A stretch of DNA of 64,000 nt from assembly GCF_020283565.1 (NCBI RefSeq), contig NC_060065.1, positions 32,600,409 through 32,664,408 on the forward strand, given 5' to 3'. The notes beneath the pieces are model-generated. The model searched no databases. It was given only the letters and a program-made list of their open reading frames with translations, and had not been told where the DNA came from. Positions 22,545 through 33,700 of the stretch are shown here, piece after piece. The stretch comes from Trifolium pratense. Taxonomy: Eukaryota > Streptophyta > Magnoliopsida > Fabales > Fabaceae. Numbering within the stretch: the first letter of the stretch is position 1; each line of letters begins with the position of its first letter. The translations under genes and the position numbers were made by a program.

Positions 22545-22969
22545 AAAACATCACCAAAAGGTTAAACAACTAGATAGGATATTCAATCTTGGTTACATTG
22601 TAATGTTTTGATTCATTAAGTCAATAGTGCTGGTCTTCATCAGGTAAATTACATTGATTTACCATAAGTCATAAGTACTGGCTTTGTCATTTGAAAGCAA
22701 TTGCAGTGATAATCAAGTTTAGTTTATGTTTAAGATGGTTAGAGAAAAGTTGAACAGTCAACAAAATACACATGGTCATTTTTATGGTAATGCATGATCT
22801 ATTATAGTCTCTAATAATTTATATATAGTTTTTTAGTTTAGTCCTTAAAAAAATTATCCATTGTTGGACTCTACACTTTACAAAAATAGTGTGTTTTTAA
22901 TCTCTGCAAAGGATTAAAAGCACATTATTATTTTTTATAAAATGTGTAGCCTAAAAATGAATACATTTT

Positions 22970-23144
22970 GTCCAGTGAGCGTAGCTTAGTTGGCAGAGAT
23001 ATTACATTATATATGCAGGGGGCCGGAGTTCGAATCCCGGTCATCCCACTTATCCACCACTAGTGGCTAGAAAATACATTTTATCTTGACAAAAAATGTA
23101 TTATTTTTTTTTTTGTCATATTTAATAACTTAGACAAAAAAAAT
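22970..23144 (+). mobile_element. tRNA-derived SINE with 17-bp target duplication
   Basis: Flanked by perfect AAAAATGAATACATTTT copies (22953-22969, 23145-23161). The head contains GCGTAGCTTAGTTGG (A box) and GGAGTTCGAATCCCGG (B box) with tRNA-like spacing, and the tail is A/T rich. It lies downstream of the Nudix stop, probably outside the transcript. It is not a functional tRNA because no cloverleaf with matching acceptor arms is seen. Confidence 0.85.
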
Positions 23145-23629
23145 AAAAATGAATACATTTTTTTTGTGAGAATTATACTCGAAAGATTTACAATTTTATA
23201 GGAAATATAAACTTTTTTTATACTTAGGAAATACAAACATATTCTTTGCGTGTTTTTTTTCTTTTCCAAGTAGTTTAAATAGCTAGACTCTCTTAATAGC
23301 TACGAACTGAATTATTCTAACGGGTGTATTTCTTATATTTCTATAAAGTGAATAAGTGATATATTGAGTAGGATATTTTATTTTCAAAATTACATCATCA
23401 TAATCATAAAATAAAAAATGCATTGGGTGAGAAACCAAAACAATTTGCAAGTGACACGTGACATAATCAAGGTTGAAAAACATTGTTTTAAAAGCTCTTC
23501 AAACAATTCATTGTTGTTAAGGGGGATTATAGGGTGGGAGGTCTCTCACTAATTAGTCATGTGTTTTGTGGATCGGATTGAATGTGTACGTGATATTATG
23601 GTGTACAGTCAGTATTATATTATTTTCTA

Positions 23630-23825
23630 TTTTTTAAAAAAAGTTTACAATTTTTTCGGAAAAAAGTTTTCGATCTTTTTTGGGGAAAAATTTTTCGATT
23701 TTTTTTCGGAAAAAAGTTCCCAATTTTCGGAGGGAAATTTTGGATTTTAGATAAAAACAATTTCAGAGATTTTGTCTGAACAAAAAAGTTTCCGTTCTTT
23801 TTTCGGAAAAAAAGTTTCGATACAA
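23630..23825. repeat. Minisatellite TTTTCGGAAAAAAGTTT
   Basis: Five to six degenerate copies of a self-complementary word (TTTTTCGGAAAAAAG), with some copies GGGGAAAAATTTTTCG. Repeated identically in copy 2 near 38468-38663. Confidence 0.75.
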
Positions 23826-24424
23826 ACAGTTTTGATTCAATTCACATGACTCATCGGTGAGAGACCTATTATGGTCTCCCACACTAGAATCCGCCTGTTG
23901 ATAATACTTAATAACACAATTCTTTTATTTATCATACTATTACATAGATGTGACACTTTTTGTGATGTTTTCCTATCAACTATCTTGCTACAAAAATTTG
24001 GACATACTTTCTACAGCAGTTGTCTAAGGTGGCATGTTTCAGATGGATTTGCCTTGTTATTTATTTGGACAACACATACATATGAGAATAAAATTATTAA
24101 ATATAATCATCATATGCATGACACACAAATACAAACAGTTTTGATTCAATTCACATATACCGTAAGTGGTGCAAGTGAAGAAATATTCTTCACCTTTTCA
24201 CCTATTTTCTATTAATTTTCAAAGCTAATTGTCCATTATGTTGACTAACTAACAATCAATGATTTAATTGAGATTATCTTCCATGTAAGCTAACTTGGAC
24301 TTTTTTGTTTCCTTGCCTTTACATTTAGTTGAAGCATCGATAGATAAAGATGTTTTCTCTTCCCACCTCCCGTGAATCTTTTATATCCTTCAATATTTCA
24401 ATTTTACTCTTGCTGAAAACTTTG

Positions 24425-24555
24425 GTTCGCAGAAACCGGATTTTTAGTAGTGCAAATTCAAAGTAAATTTCGGTTTTTAGAAACCGAAATTTGTTTTCAA
24501 GGCAAAAAAAACTTGGGTTTCTATAAACCGAAGTTTTTTCAAGGACAAAATTGGA
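24425..24555. repeat. Inverted AAACCGAAATTT words
   Basis: TTTCGGTTTTTAGAAACCGAAA forms a short hairpin. It is followed by GGTTTCTATAAACCGAAG, a related hairpin. Copy 2 is at about 39263-39393. Confidence 0.6.
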
Positions 24556-24575
24556 AATTTAGGGGGATAAAAGAT

Positions 24576-25720
24576 TCACAGGTGGTGGGGAGAGAAAAGA
24601 TAATAGACAAATTCTTTAGTACTTGCAGATGAATTTTCCGCATCGTCGTCATCATCATCATCCAAAGACGAACTGAAACGTCAAAAACTCAAACTCATGT
24701 TAGAATCGTTATAGTAAACGGAAATATTCCATAAAACCTATGTGTAGTAGGCAAAAAAAATCAGATCATAATTCCATTCAATATATCATTTCTTTCTCCA
24801 AAGTAGATATGTTACCTTATGAACTACTCTAAATGCTTCGATCCGAACTCTACACAGTCGAGAAATTCGACATTTACTACAGTTAAACAATCCAGACCGT
24901 CAAACCATTTGATATTGATTCAATGGTCTGAATTGTTTGACTGACATAAATGTTGTCGGCTTCTGGAACCGTATAAAATCCGAATCCAAACATTTACAAT
25001 CAGCAAAGGAATCATATATAGCAGTATAATCAGTGATTAATTAAGTAAGCAACTTTCATGTTAATAACACAACATAAAAATTGACAAACTTGTTCTATTT
25101 CTCTACTCTTGTTTCATTAACATACAAATCTACAATGAAGAGAGTAAAATGCACAAGAATCATCTGCAACACAACACAAAACAAAACAAGTTCCATTTTT
25201 TTTTTTTACCCTAGTCACTTGTTATCACCACAAGTCACTTTTTTTCTATTCAATACAAAATAACAACTATAAAAAAGTGACTTATTTCTAACGTGCTTAA
25301 TTGAACAAAGATATACAAATTCAAATAGAATTAACGAATTAAACAAAACAAACCTAATTTTATAATAATTAAATTTTTAAAATTAAGGAAAAGAGTAACA
25401 ACTTTTTGAAGTGCGAAAAAAAAAAAGTAAAATTAACTTTACCAGCTTAGTGAGAAAAGAACTAACCCGGGTTCGAGGCCAGGAGGCAACTGAGAATGAC
25501 CCGACCCGGATTCGGTCGGGTCTTGAGACTTGTTGGAAGGTTCTAGAGGGTGAGGGTTGGGAGGGGACTGAGAGTGAACGAGGTAACCAGGAGGAGGAGG
25601 GACGGACCTGATAGGGCGGAGTTTTTGGGGATTGTGGTGAGTGGAGAGGAGGCCGGCGGCGAAGAGAAGGTCACCGGAGTCGGGAAATGGAGCGACGTGT
25701 TCGGCGGCGAAGAGGTCCAT
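24576..25720 (-). pseudogene. Truncated trihelix gene duplicate with chimeric 3' end
   Basis: Duplicated promoter, exon 1 (25720-25467), intron and only the first ~65 bp of exon 2 (from 24672). At the junction CAAATTC the frame passes into unrelated intergenic DNA and stops at 24578-24576, adding about ten new residues (VYYLFSPHHL). The spliced ORF would be 351 bp, 116 residues. It keeps the proline-rich N-terminus and acidic run but has lost the basic cluster, coiled-coil region and DNA-binding trihelix. If transcribed it cannot bind DNA in the usual way. No protein function is claimed. Confidence 0.85.
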
Positions 25721-25950
25721 GGTAAAAAAAAAGAGTGTTTGCGGCGTTAAGGGTTTTGAAGAGAGGTGAAACGATGGTTACTGGCTGGTAAGAAAATAGT
25801 AAAATGTGGTAATGCTTTTTATATTGTGTTAAAACATTTTGGTAAGTAAATTGGTACCTCACTATCACTTAGGTTGGTTCTCCTCTTCTTTTTTTGGGTA
25901 CATACTTAGGTTAGTTCTAGTAGCACAGTATATGATGCACAAATTACATT

Positions 25951-26089
25951 TTTTTTTTTTATAGACGAAATGATAAAATCATTGAAAACTCACACACTCA
26001 AAGTAGAGTGATCAGAATTTGAACCTCAATCTTAACGTTTGACACTAACAATTTTGACATTTCTATCTGTTGAGCTAGGATTTGTGGAC
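25951..26089 (-). mobile_element. SINE, copy 2 of 16334-16472
   Basis: Same sequence and flanking duplications at +9617; carried by the segmental duplication, not a new insertion. Confidence 0.75.
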
Positions 26090-26571
26090 GCACAAATTAC
26101 ATTGTTAATAATTACATATTTGTGGATTTGTGGAATATATTGCACTATTCACACATATTGTTTCGACCATATTTTTCTACTAATAAATAAAAATAAATAT
26201 TAACATATAAGATGTTGTTGGATTCGTCTCGATGATTATTTTTAAAATATCAAATTTTTATAGTATAATGAAATATTAATCGTTAAAGTTATGTATACGT
26301 GAAACAGTCAATTGTGTCACTCAATTTGGGACGGAGGGAGTAAATTAAAATTGAAAACGTCCGATCCCAAACTTTTGTTATCATGGCACTGTAAACTCTT
26401 GGTAAACCCGAGTTTGATTTCTACCTAGTTATAGTGAATTTTGACACCCAATAAATTTTCACACAACAATAAATAGTGAACCGAACTGAACAAAATAGTA
26501 TTTCATTATGTCCTTAATATAAGAAAAAATCTATTTTTTAGATACATTGAAAAATTAATATATCTAATCTA

Positions 26572-26864
26572 CTCTCTCCGGACAAAAATATAAGGGAAAA
26601 AACACTTCAAATTTTGGACACAAATATAAGCAAAAATCAACTACTTTTAAACTAATTAATACTACTATTCATAATATACCTTTATTTAATCATTTTACTT
26701 TTCAAAAGTTTATGTGATTTTCAAGGTATAAATCACTTTTCAAAAGGTAATATAGTAAACTTGATTCATGTTTTACATTAAATCAAGAAAATTAACTACA
26801 CTTAACTAAATTTCTTAAACACTGCATAAACGTTATTTTTTCTTATATTTGTGTCCGGAGGGAG
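26572..26864. mobile_element. Stowaway-like MITE, copy 2 of 16955-17247
   Basis: Present at +9617 by segmental duplication. Confidence 0.72.
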
Positions 26865-27024
26865 TATATTATTGACTAGATACATCAATATTTCAATGTA
26901 TTTAAAAAGTGAATTATTTCTTATATTAAGAACCGAATGAAGTATAGGACAAAATTGTACCAAAAAAATAGAGAAATAATATATTTATATTAAAAAATCC
27001 TTGTTTTTGTTCGGTCTTTTATTA

Positions 27025-27315
27025 CTCTCTCGGTACCACAATATATGTCACTTTGGGAAAAAAATTTGTACCACAATATATGTCGCTTTATATTACGAAT
27101 GAAGCATTTAATGTTATTTTTCCTATTATACCCTTAACTATTTATTACTTTCTTTGCTTTCAATTCTTTCATTTATTTTTTCTATATCATAAATGAAGGA
27201 CAATTTTGTAAATCAACTCATAATCTCTATTTTCTATACAACATTAACTACTTTTTTTAATATGTGTAAAAATTTCAAAACGAAATATATTGTGGTACGG
27301 AAGAGAGAAAGAGAG
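27025..27315. mobile_element. Stowaway-like MITE, copy 2 of 17408-17698
   Basis: Present at +9617 by segmental duplication. Confidence 0.72.
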
Positions 27316-27714
27316 TACAGTACCTATTTTGTTCAAATCTATGACCTAGATGAATCATTAAAAAAACTCAAATTTAATTTTTAATAGAAGCAATTATTGA
27401 CTGGATTTACTTATTTCACAACAATTACCGTTTTGTTACTCCCTATGTAGCAATGTAGCATCCACATATTGTCTACGTGGAACAATACCGGTGTTACCTT
27501 TTTGGTTTCCCACAATGACTATTCTATCCCATCACTGCCGTGTCCGTTCGTCCAATCCAATGTTACAGTTCCATCCCATTCCACTCCTCATTGAATGGAA
27601 AACACTTTTTCTGTTTCAAATTTTCAACCTCATTCATTCATTCATTCAATTTCTCAACCTTCAACTTCAAATCTTTGGCTTCACATTAACAACAACAACA
27701 TCATCATCATCATC

Positions 27715-30700
27715 ATGCTTAGATCGCTCCCAAAGCTCTCAATTATCTTCTCTTCAACCAACAATTCTCGTTTTCTTGTAAATGCTACTCAGCGTTTTAT
27801 ATTTTCATTCTCAACAACAACACCCGCTTCAAGAGGTAGTTTTCAATTTCAAATCAAACTTAAGCTATTTTAATTACTCACCTTGCATTTTCATCTTCAA
27901 ATTATCACTAATTAAACTGAATTGGCACTCTAGGAAGCACAAACACCGGAGATGACACTGACACGTCTAGTCATCTACACTGTAATAATTTGAAAAAATT
28001 GAAGGAATTCAAAACTAGGTGTGTCGGTGTCGGTGTCTGTTAAGAATCATAGGATCACAGTGCCATAGATCATACACATAGGAGAGAAAGAAAGCATAGT
28101 CATACTGATGAGGTAAAAGTTCAAAAAATGTGTACATTAGTTTTATATTTATAGGACTCAATTAACTAACTAATTGAGTAACCAACCTCTAACTAATTAC
28201 TAACTAACCTATTGATACCAACAGAATTGATACACTTTAATAGTGTCTGGCATGTGTCGGATACCAGAGATGTCTTTAATTTGAAGTGCCAATGTTACAT
28301 AGATAGAATTTATATTTTTACAATTTTTACTCAAGGAGTTTGAACTCTAAGTTAAGAGTCTCACATTGGATGAGAGACGACCTGGTCATATGTTTATAAG
28401 TGAGTGAGGCAATTCTCACTTACAAGTTGGTTTTGTAGGGTTGAGGTAGGCCAAATTCAAAATTCTAAGACTGTCATTTGAGATTACATTTGGTGCTACA
28501 TAGGTAGCATTAATAGTCATTTTACAATTGTCTTTGAAGGAATTTGAACTTTGTCGTTTAAGATTATAAGGTCAACTCTTGGCATTGAGCTGTCAGGTCA
28601 TCGACTTTGAAACTGTATGGATCGAAATCACTCAATGTGCTAAATTGAAGGATAAAAAAAAGGAATTAAGCCTAAAAAGAATGGCATAACTGTAAAGTAA
28701 AAGCTTTTTTTTTTTTTTTTGTGCATAATGGTTTTTAAGTTTTGTAAGATTCAGTTTGAAATTACTAATTCAATCATCCATATGTGAAGACTTCTAATCT
28801 ATATTTCTAGTAGATACTGTTTCCTTTCTATAAGCAATATTTTTTCAATGATTCTGTTCAAGTTTCTGTAAATTGCTAAAATTAATAGTGTTTTCTTTGT
28901 ATAAGAATCTAATGTTTCTTTTTCTCACTTTTCTGTATTAGTTAAATTTGGAGTAACAGCCCGGGTTCCAATTCGATGCATGTCAACCTCACCAATTTCA
29001 TCACAGACTACAGCAGAAGATCAAGTTCAACGGGTTAAACTACTAACCTCAACTGATGATAACTATGGCGGCGTTATTGTGGAATTGGATCAGCTTATGG
29101 ATTCTACAGCATTCGTCTCAATTCTTAAAGCTTCAATTTTACACTGGAAGCAGCTGGTAGTTTTTCATAATAGTTTCTTACTAACTAATATTATCCTATA
29201 ACTGATTGCATTCATTGATGAAATATACTAGTGAAATAATAGTAAATAGAAATAATGGGCTTTTTCCATGTACATCTATGCATATGATTAGCAACCCTAG
29301 TTTAGCAACTATGGTCTACCAGAAACGAAAGAAGAAAAAAAATCATTTTGAGCTTGCATTACCTTTCTGATTTAGTTATCGCGATAAGCTCAGGTTCTTG
29401 TTTAAAGTGATTATATTTGAAATGAATGTTAACTTTCCCAAAAAAATGTTTGAAACTAAGCTAATAAGCTTGCCACTTATGGACAACAAAACTTATGTAT
29501 TTTTATCCTTACATATGTGCTGGGAATCTATAATCTGTCAGAAATTTGTTATTTCAGTTATTGAATCAACATTCTCTTGCAGGGCAAGAAAGGAGTTTGG
29601 ATAAAATTACCTATCCATCTAGTCAGTCTTGCTGAAGCTTTAGTTAAGGTGAATCGGTTGCTTACCATATTGATAATGATTATGTTGAGAAATTTGATCA
29701 ATGAAAATCAGATTCTACTAAAGTTTGTCATGTATCAACTTTATCGATTAAAAATTCTTTCTATGACAGGAAGGTTTTTGGTATCATCATGCAGAACCAA
29801 AATATTTAATGCTTGTGTATTGGATTCCTGAAAGTCCAAATACTATTCCTGCAAATGCCACACACAGGGTGGGCATTGGTTCATTTGTCATGAATGAAAA
29901 GCACGAGGTATTTCCTCGCTATTTAAATACTAAACCTTTATGTATTTCAACTTCATATTCAAGCTTGTAGTTAATTGATAGTACTGAGTTTGAGGGTTGT
30001 ATCTTTAACAAATACAGTTTTCCTATCTTGTACCTTGATAAAATGACAATGTCATAATCTGGGATGAAATGTTAACTATCAATAAAAATGATCTAACCAA
30101 TGAGAAATTGGAGAAATATGTACACAGTTAGTTAGGATTTGTAACTGACTTGTAGTGTAAGTCTTAGTTTTGATAACTAACTTGTAGAATAAGTTAGTGT
30201 ATGTTAGCTTCACATTAGCTTACAGTAGATCCTAGATCACAGTATATAAGGATGCTATTGCTGTATTAACATTCATTCAGTTCAATAATAATGAATCCTT
30301 CTTTCCAATTTTCCTTTTCTCTTCTATCTTAACATGGTATCAGAGCCTTAAGATCCACCGTAACCGTTTTTCCGCTGCCATAACCGTTTTCTGTTAGCTG
30401 TTTCCGATCGTCTTCTCCGACGGAATCATGCCTCCTCGCAATGCTACCGATCCCGTTCTCGATAATTCTTCTCCCTACTTCGTTCATCCTGGTGATGGAC
30501 CGAGTTCCGTCGTTGTTACGCCACTTCTCACCGGTTCCAACTACCAGTCTTGGGCTCGTTCAATGAAACGTGCGCTCGGAGCTAAAATGAAGCTTGAATT
30601 CGTTGATGGTTCACTTCCTCAGCCGGAAGATGACTTTGATCCGGCGTTTCGCGCGTGGCATCGTTGCAATCAACTAGTTTCTTCATGGATCTTGAATTCA

Positions 30701-33700
30701 ATTTCCCCTTCAATTGCTCAATCGGTTGTTTTTCTTGAAAACGCCATTGACATTTGGAATGATCTTCGCGAACGCTTCTCTCAAGGTGATCTGATTCGTA
30801 TTTCTGAATTGCAGCAAGAAATCCATGCTTTGAGGCAAGAAAATCGTTCAGTTATTGACTTCTACTCTGAACTCAGAGTTCTTTGGGAAGAATTGGAGTT
30901 GTATCTTCCTTTTCCTACTTGTACTTGTCGCCAACGATGTGCTTGTGAGGCTATGCGTTCCGCACGCAGGAATCACACTCTCCTTCAAACAATTCGTTTC
31001 ATTACTGGCTTGAATGATCACTTTTCTACTGTGAAGTCACAGATCTTGCTCCTTGATCCTCTTCCTCCAATTAACAAAGTTTTTCATATGGTGATTCAGC
31101 ATGAACGCCAAGGTAATTTCACTGAGCCTGATGAATCTAAGATTCTTGTCAATGCAGCTAGGTCCAATAAACCTACTTCTGGCTCCAAGCCTCCTCGTAA
31201 TTGCACTTTCTGTGGTAAGGATAATCATTTTGTTGAAAACTGCTTCAAGAAGAATGGTGTTCCTCCACATATGAAGAAGTATGCTTCTGCTAATGCTGCA
31301 ACTGAGGGAGCCTCCTCTGAGCCAATTGCAGCTACTCCTCCTTCAATTTCTCAAGAGCAGTATGATAAGCTAATGTCACTACTTCAGCATTCTAACCTTG
31401 CTTCCACTTCTGCATCTGCAAGCTCAGTAAAGGTTGGTTCTTCTATGGTCACTGATCATACATCAGTGATTCACAAAGGTATATCTCATTCCCTTCATAA
31501 TGCATGTGTTCTTGGCACTTGGATCATTGATTCAGGTGCTAGTCACCACATATGTAGTTCTTTGTCTTGGTTTCAATCATATATTGAAATCAATCCTATC
31601 AATATTACTCTTCCAAATGGAAATTTTGCTATTGCCAAGCTTTCTGGTACAGTTCAATTTTCACCACAATTTGTCATTACTAATGTTCTATTTGTTCCCA
31701 ATTTCTCTATTAATTTGATAGCAGTTTCAAAATTGTGCCAATCACCTCATTATATAGTCAATTTTACTAATACACACTGTATCATTCAGGACAAGAAGAA
31801 TTTGAAGATGATTGGTTCAGCTGATGAACATGATGGATTGTATCATCTGAAGCTTACAGATAAAGTGGCTCATGTGGCATCTATTGATGGTTCTAACCAC
31901 AAATCTATCCCTAAGTCTGCCCTTTGGCATTTTAGATTAGGACACCCTTCCCACCTTAGACTAGCTAGCTTGCACAATAAGTTTCCCTATGTAACAGCTG
32001 ATCCAAATGGAATATGTGATGTTTGCCACCTTGCTAAGCACAAGAAACTTCCCTATAATACTAGTTTTAATAAAGCAGCTCATGCTTATGATGTAATTCA
32101 CTTTGATATTTGGGGTCCTATTTCAATAAAATCTTTTCATCATCATTCTTATTTTCTTACTGCTGTAGATGATTATAGCAGATATACTTGGATTGTTTTA
32201 ATGAAATCCAAAGCTGAAACAAGGAATCATGTTATAAATTTGATAAAAATGATTCAGACTCAATTTAATCATCAAGTCAAAATAGTAAGGTCAGATAATG
32301 GCCCTGAGTTTCTTATCAATGAATTTTATACTTCTAAAGGAATTTTACACCAAACTAGCTGTGTTGAATCCCCACAGCAGAATGGTAGAGTAGAGAGAAA
32401 GCATCAGCACATTTTAAATATTGCTAGAGCTCTATTATACCATTCAAATTTGCCTAAAAATTTTTGGTCATATGCAGTTTTACATGCTACATATATCATA
32501 AACAGAATTTCCACTCCTGTACTTCAAAATAAATCTCCCTATGAAATGCTTTATCAATCCTTACCAAATTTGCATGAATTAAAGGTTTTTGGCTCTCTTG
32601 CATATGCATCTACTTTAAACATCAACAGATCTAAACTGTCACCAAGAGGCAGAAAATGTGTTTTCTTAGGCTACAAGCAAGGTGTCAAGGGTTCTATTCT
32701 CTTTGATCTAGATAGTAAAACCATTTTCATTTCTAGAAATGTCACCCATTTTGATCATATTTTACCATATACTGCCACTAACTCACCCATTCATTGGCAT
32801 TATCATTCTACTTTTGATTCTACACCTTCAGAAAATCATATACCTGCTGATTCTCCTAATGAATTATCCATAAGGCCATTAACCACACTTCTAACTGACT
32901 TCACCACCAATGAAGCCATTCAACCCATTGACATTCCTTCCCCTTCATCACCATCACTTTCACCACAAAACACTTCACCCCCACCTTCACCACCAAATGT
33001 TAGACCAGCAAGAGTGAAACATAAGCCAACTCATCTGTCTGACTATGTGTGCAATTCATCAAGTGCTTCACTGCAATCTTCATCTTCAGGTACACTCTAT
33101 CCTATCTCCTCTTTTCATTCTTTAGATCATTTATCTCCTTCACATAGTGTCTACACTTTGTCTCTCACACAACACACAGAACCACAGACCTATAGTGAAG
33201 CTTGTAAATCAGAACACTGGATTCAAGCTATGAATTCTGAGCTAGAGGCCTTGGCTCGTACTGGTACTTGGAAGATTGTTGACTTACCACCCAATATCAG
33301 GCCTATTGGGAGTAAGTGGGTGTACAAAATCAAACATAAGTCTGATGGAACTGTTGAAAGATATAAGGCCAGACTTGTAGCTAAAGGTTACAATCAGATA
33401 GAGGGACTGGATTTTTTTGATACTTTCTCACCAGTTGCAAAGCTTACTACTGTCAGGATGTTACTTGCCATAGCATCAATTAAGGGATGGATTGTGCATC
33501 AACTTGATGTCAACAATGCTTTCCTGCATGGAGACCTGCAAGAGGATGTGTATATGAAAGTCCCAGATGGTGTTCAGTGTGCTAAGCCTAATCAAGTTTG
33601 TAAGTTACTCAAAAGCTTATATGGCTTGAAACAGGCTAGTCGCAAATGGTATGAGAAACTCACATCCTTGTTAGTCAAGGAGGGATATACACAGTCCACA

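Larger units (their letters stand above)
14991..24607. repeat. 9617-bp tandem duplication, copy 1
   Basis: Bounded by CAAATTC (14991-14997), with the next copy starting at CAAATTC (24608-24614). It contains the 5' part of the trihelix gene, the shared upstream region and the whole Nudix gene. Positions in copy 2 are +9617 up to about 30069 and +14838 after the Copia insertion. The constant offsets show no indels, and no substitution was noticed in the reading frames and lines compared. Confidence 0.93.
23162..24607. other. Intergenic end of duplicated unit, copy 1
   Basis: Contains two low-complexity arrays (listed separately) and no recognisable gene. Several ORFs of 60-114 codons are composed of A/T-rich low-complexity sequence and have no family motifs. 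Confidence 0.45.

Noticed and set aside
22970..23050. tRNA gene candidate (good A and B boxes)
   Set aside because: No pairing acceptor stem or complete cloverleaf could be drawn, and the unit has a 17-bp TSD and A/T-rich tail, so it is a SINE.
23559..23750. Repeat-rich ORF (NFFGKKF / SIFFGEKF pattern), also at 38397
   Set aside because: Encoded by the TTTTCGGAAAAAAG minisatellite; low complexity with no start context or conserved domain.
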